DNA of 64,000 nucleotides from an uncultured Anaeromyxobacter sp. GTDB lineage: Bacteria > Myxococcota > Myxococcia > Myxococcales > Anaeromyxobacteraceae. Shown in pieces: positions 62,606-64,000 of this stretch. Numbering within the stretch: the first letter of the stretch is position 1; each line of letters starts with the position of its first letter. The position numbers and the translations under genes are program-made. The notes beneath the pieces are model-generated. The model ran no database searches. It saw only the letters and a program-made list of their open reading frames with translations, and had not been told where the DNA came from. The stretch spans positions 26,359 through 90,358 of the forward strand of contig CAIOAK010000179.1 in the NCBI GenBank assembly GCA_903855945.1, given 5' to 3'.

Positions 62606-63137
62606 GGAACTCGAGCACCTCATCCGAGCCGCCGCCGCCATCTCGGGCGACTCGGAGATCGTGGTCATCGGGGCCGCCGCACTCCTTGGCTCCGTGCCCA
62701 ACCCACCCGACGGCCTGGCGCAGACGATGGAGGCCGACATCTACCCGCTCCGCCATCCCCGTCTGGCGGACGTCCTCGACGGCGCCATCGGCGAGCTCTC
62801 CCCCTTCCACGAGACCTTCCGCTACTACGCGCACGGCGTGGGACCGTCCACGGCCATCCTGCCGGCGGGCTGGGAGGGTCGGCTCGTGAAGGTGCAGAAC
62901 GAGGGCACGAGGCAGTACATCGGCCTTTGCCTCGACCCGTGCGACCTGGCCGCGTCCAAGCTCGCGGCCGGGCGAGAGAAGGACTCGACCTTCGTCGAGG
63001 GCCTGCTCCGCCACGGGATCGTGACCGCCGAGCAGGTTCTGGGGCGCATCGGACTGCTCCCGCTCGACGCCGAACGCCGACGGCAACTCGCGTTGCAGGT
63101 CACGGCGCTCGGGAAGGCACCGGGGCGGGGCGGGTAG
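62595..63137 (+). CDS. DUF6036-type nucleotidyltransferase-like protein
   Basis: 180 residues. RAAAAISGDSEIVVIGAAALLGSVP is the N-terminal strand-helix of the nucleotidyltransferase fold with GAAALLGS in place of the usual GSxAL; MEADIYPL has the acidic metal-binding pair expected in this group. LDPCDLAASKLAAGREKDSTFVEGLL is the typical later segment. The overlap with the upstream helical gene suggests a toxin-antitoxin-like or abortive-infection unit. Activity (possibly tRNA or protein nucleotidylation) is inference. Confidence 0.72.
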   Translation: MRREELEHLIRAAAAISGDSEIVVIGAAALLGSVPNPPDGLAQTMEADIYPLRHPRLADVLDGAIGELSPFHETFRYYAHGVGPSTAILPAGWEGRLVKVQNEGTRQYIGLCLDPCDLAASKLAAGREKDSTFVEGLLRHGIVTAEQVLGRIGLLPLDAERRRQLALQVTALGKAPGRGG

Positions 63138-63190
63138 ACGGGGGGCAAAAAGAAGCTTAGCCGCGTATCTGGCTGATTTTATTACATAAA
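63138..63190. other. A/T-rich gap before repeat B
   Basis: The region 63138-63495 has no convincing gene. Its first part holds an A/T-rich tract (about 63165-63190, including TTTTATTACATAAA), exceptional in this genome and possibly foreign or promoter-like; repeat B follows directly. Confidence 0.35.
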
Positions 63191-63376
63191 TGCCGGAGCC
63201 GTCCTGTAAGCCGGGTACGAATCACTGTCGGTATGGGTCGCGATCCGGAGCGACTCGGCGCGACAAAGGGGCGGAAATACTCGGGGTGGTGCGACTGGTC
63301 GCGACGGGGCGTGCCGCTCGCACGCCATCGTACGGCAGATTACGTCAGAAGAACTTGCCGGAGAGGAACGGCCCTC
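63191..63376 (+). repeat. Diverged ~190-bp dispersed repeat, copy B
   Basis: Colinear with copy A at 61072. The same block order is kept (TGCCGGAGCCG, GGTATGGGTCGCG, CGCGACAA), and the GTCGCG/CGCGAC arms are conserved. Beyond it up to 63495 I see nothing recognisable. Confidence 0.5.
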
Positions 63377-63495
63377 AGTCGCTCATTGGCCACGTCCTTC
63401 GGAACACCCATCTTGAGCCGAGGCGCGAGGCGGACCGACCGATTCTCGTCTCGCACCTGCCACCCGCCGGGACCCTGGCTGCCCGTGATGGGTGA

Positions 63496-63768
63496 TCAGA
63501 GCCTCGCATTCACGTACTTCGCGAGGATCATCTTGGCTGCGGTCTGGTACCCGACTCCCAGCTCGCGGCCACGCCGTCGAAGGGCATCCTTCAACTCGTC
63601 GCTGAGCAGGATGGACGTCGGCCTCTGAGGACGGACGACGACGGCCGCTCCCGCCGACGCGATGTCGCCACCGAGGTCCTGCTGCTCGAATTCGCGCAGT
63701 GTCGCGTCACGACGAGTGGTCGCGTTCTTCATCTTCCGCGCACCGGCGGTCTTCTTACGTCCCTGCAT
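63496..63768 (-). CDS. BrnA/CopG-like antitoxin
   Basis: 90 residues from ATG 63768. The basic N-terminus (QGRKKTAGARKMKNATTRR) precedes PTSILLSDELKDALRRRGRE and GVGYQTAAKMILAKYVNARL, a ribbon-helix-helix-like C-terminal DNA-binding part as in BrnA-type antitoxins. It overlaps the toxin gene by 14 bases and follows it, the usual BrnT-BrnA order. The pair would be autoregulated by the antitoxin. Confidence 0.65.
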   Translation of the reverse strand: MQGRKKTAGARKMKNATTRRDATLREFEQQDLGGDIASAGAAVVVRPQRPTSILLSDELKDALRRRGRELGVGYQTAAKMILAKYVNARL

Positions 63769-64000
63769 CGTACGCCTCCTTCTCCTTCTTCCGCATCGCT
63801 CGGCAACTGATCGGGCGGAGCTTCTCGCCACGCCGCGCGAAGACCAATGCCGCACCGCGACCATCCTTCGTCACTCCGAGGAGCAGGAAACGTGGCTCCT
63901 CGTGTGCCGGCTCGACGATGCGCCCGGCGAACAGCACGGGCGCGTCGAGCAGTGAGTCAACGTCCGCGATGCTGAACCCATGCTTCGCCTCGCTCTTCGA
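63755..64000 (-). CDS. BrnT-family toxin, N-terminus beyond the window
   Basis: 81 residues visible; the frame is open to the window edge. KHGFSIADVDSLLDAPVLF, PRFLLLGVTKDGRGAALVFA and GEKLRPISCRAMRKKEKEAYD follow the BrnT pattern (KHGxSFEEA, ERxxxxG, IRxISARxAxxxERxxYE), a ribonuclease-type toxin related to RelE. Ser and Cys replace the more usual Ser-Ala in the ISAR motif (ISCRA). Partner antitoxin gene overlaps its 3' end. Confidence 0.72.
   Translation of the reverse strand, partial: SKSEAKHGFSIADVDSLLDAPVLFAGRIVEPAHEEPRFLLLGVTKDGRGAALVFARRGEKLRPISCRAMRKKEKEAYDAGT

Overview
The window reads as one contiguous stretch of chromosome from a very GC-rich Gram-negative bacterium, most likely a myxobacterium close to Anaeromyxobacter. 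Reasons: nearly every codon ends in G or C; one secreted protein ends in a MYXO-CTERM-type tail (Cys/Gly-rich spacer, hydrophobic helix, Arg cluster); eukaryote-like Ser/Thr and RIO kinases are present; and there are outer-membrane proteins, lipoproteins, RND pumps and a GldF/GldG-type ABC system. The genus is inference; no 16S or tRNA gene is present.

Layout. 1-1 kb: 3' part of kbl. 1-2.6 kb: an outer-membrane-like protein and the MYXO-CTERM protein. 2.8-9.9 kb, minus strand: a tight housekeeping operon uppS-cdsA-dxr-rseP-tsaB-TIGR01777 epimerase-ASADH-like gene (undecaprenol, phospholipid, isoprenoid, membrane proteolysis and tRNA t6A functions). 10-12.7 kb: Ser/Thr kinase, unknown protein, DnaC-like ATPase. 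12.7-14.7 kb: SDR and lysC. 14.9-18.5 kb: GldFG-like ABC exporter operon with a DUF4340 protein. 18.6-21.1 kb: rpoZ, then groES-groEL with a promoter and a clear terminator. 21.2-26.1 kb: large Ntn-type (C45/phospholipase B-like) hydrolase, methyltransferase, lipoprotein. 26.1-31 kb: branched-chain amino-acid type ABC transporter livK-H-(MG fusion)-F. 31.2-43.1 kb: amidohydrolase, MdtABC-like RND pump, then a divergent FixJ/FixL-like two-component pair and an outer-membrane protein. 43.1-46.4 kb: small membrane-anchored protein, acyl-CoA dehydrogenase and 3-hydroxyacyl-CoA dehydrogenase. 46.4-58.7 kb: envelope and lipid functions (phospholipase B-like lipoprotein, OprB-like porin, SDR, nitroreductase, RIO kinase, PI-PLC lipoprotein, FISUMP lipoprotein) and an RegA-type response regulator with a PAS histidine kinase.

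58.8-64 kb is the accessory part. A small protein of unknown function occurs twice around an acyl-CoA dehydrogenase. A 45-bp promoter/start element and a separate diverged repeat of about 190 bp also occur twice, with a decayed DUF6933-like gene between. Two toxin-antitoxin-like pairs follow (DUF6036 nucleotidyltransferase type; BrnT/BrnA type, cut by the window edge).

A recurrent regulatory theme is a -10 hexamer ending only 6-8 bases before the start codon, twice with a good TTGACC -35, which predicts leaderless mRNAs for several regulatory genes, including both kinases. Functions below are assigned from recognisable motifs and gene order; nothing was searched against a database.
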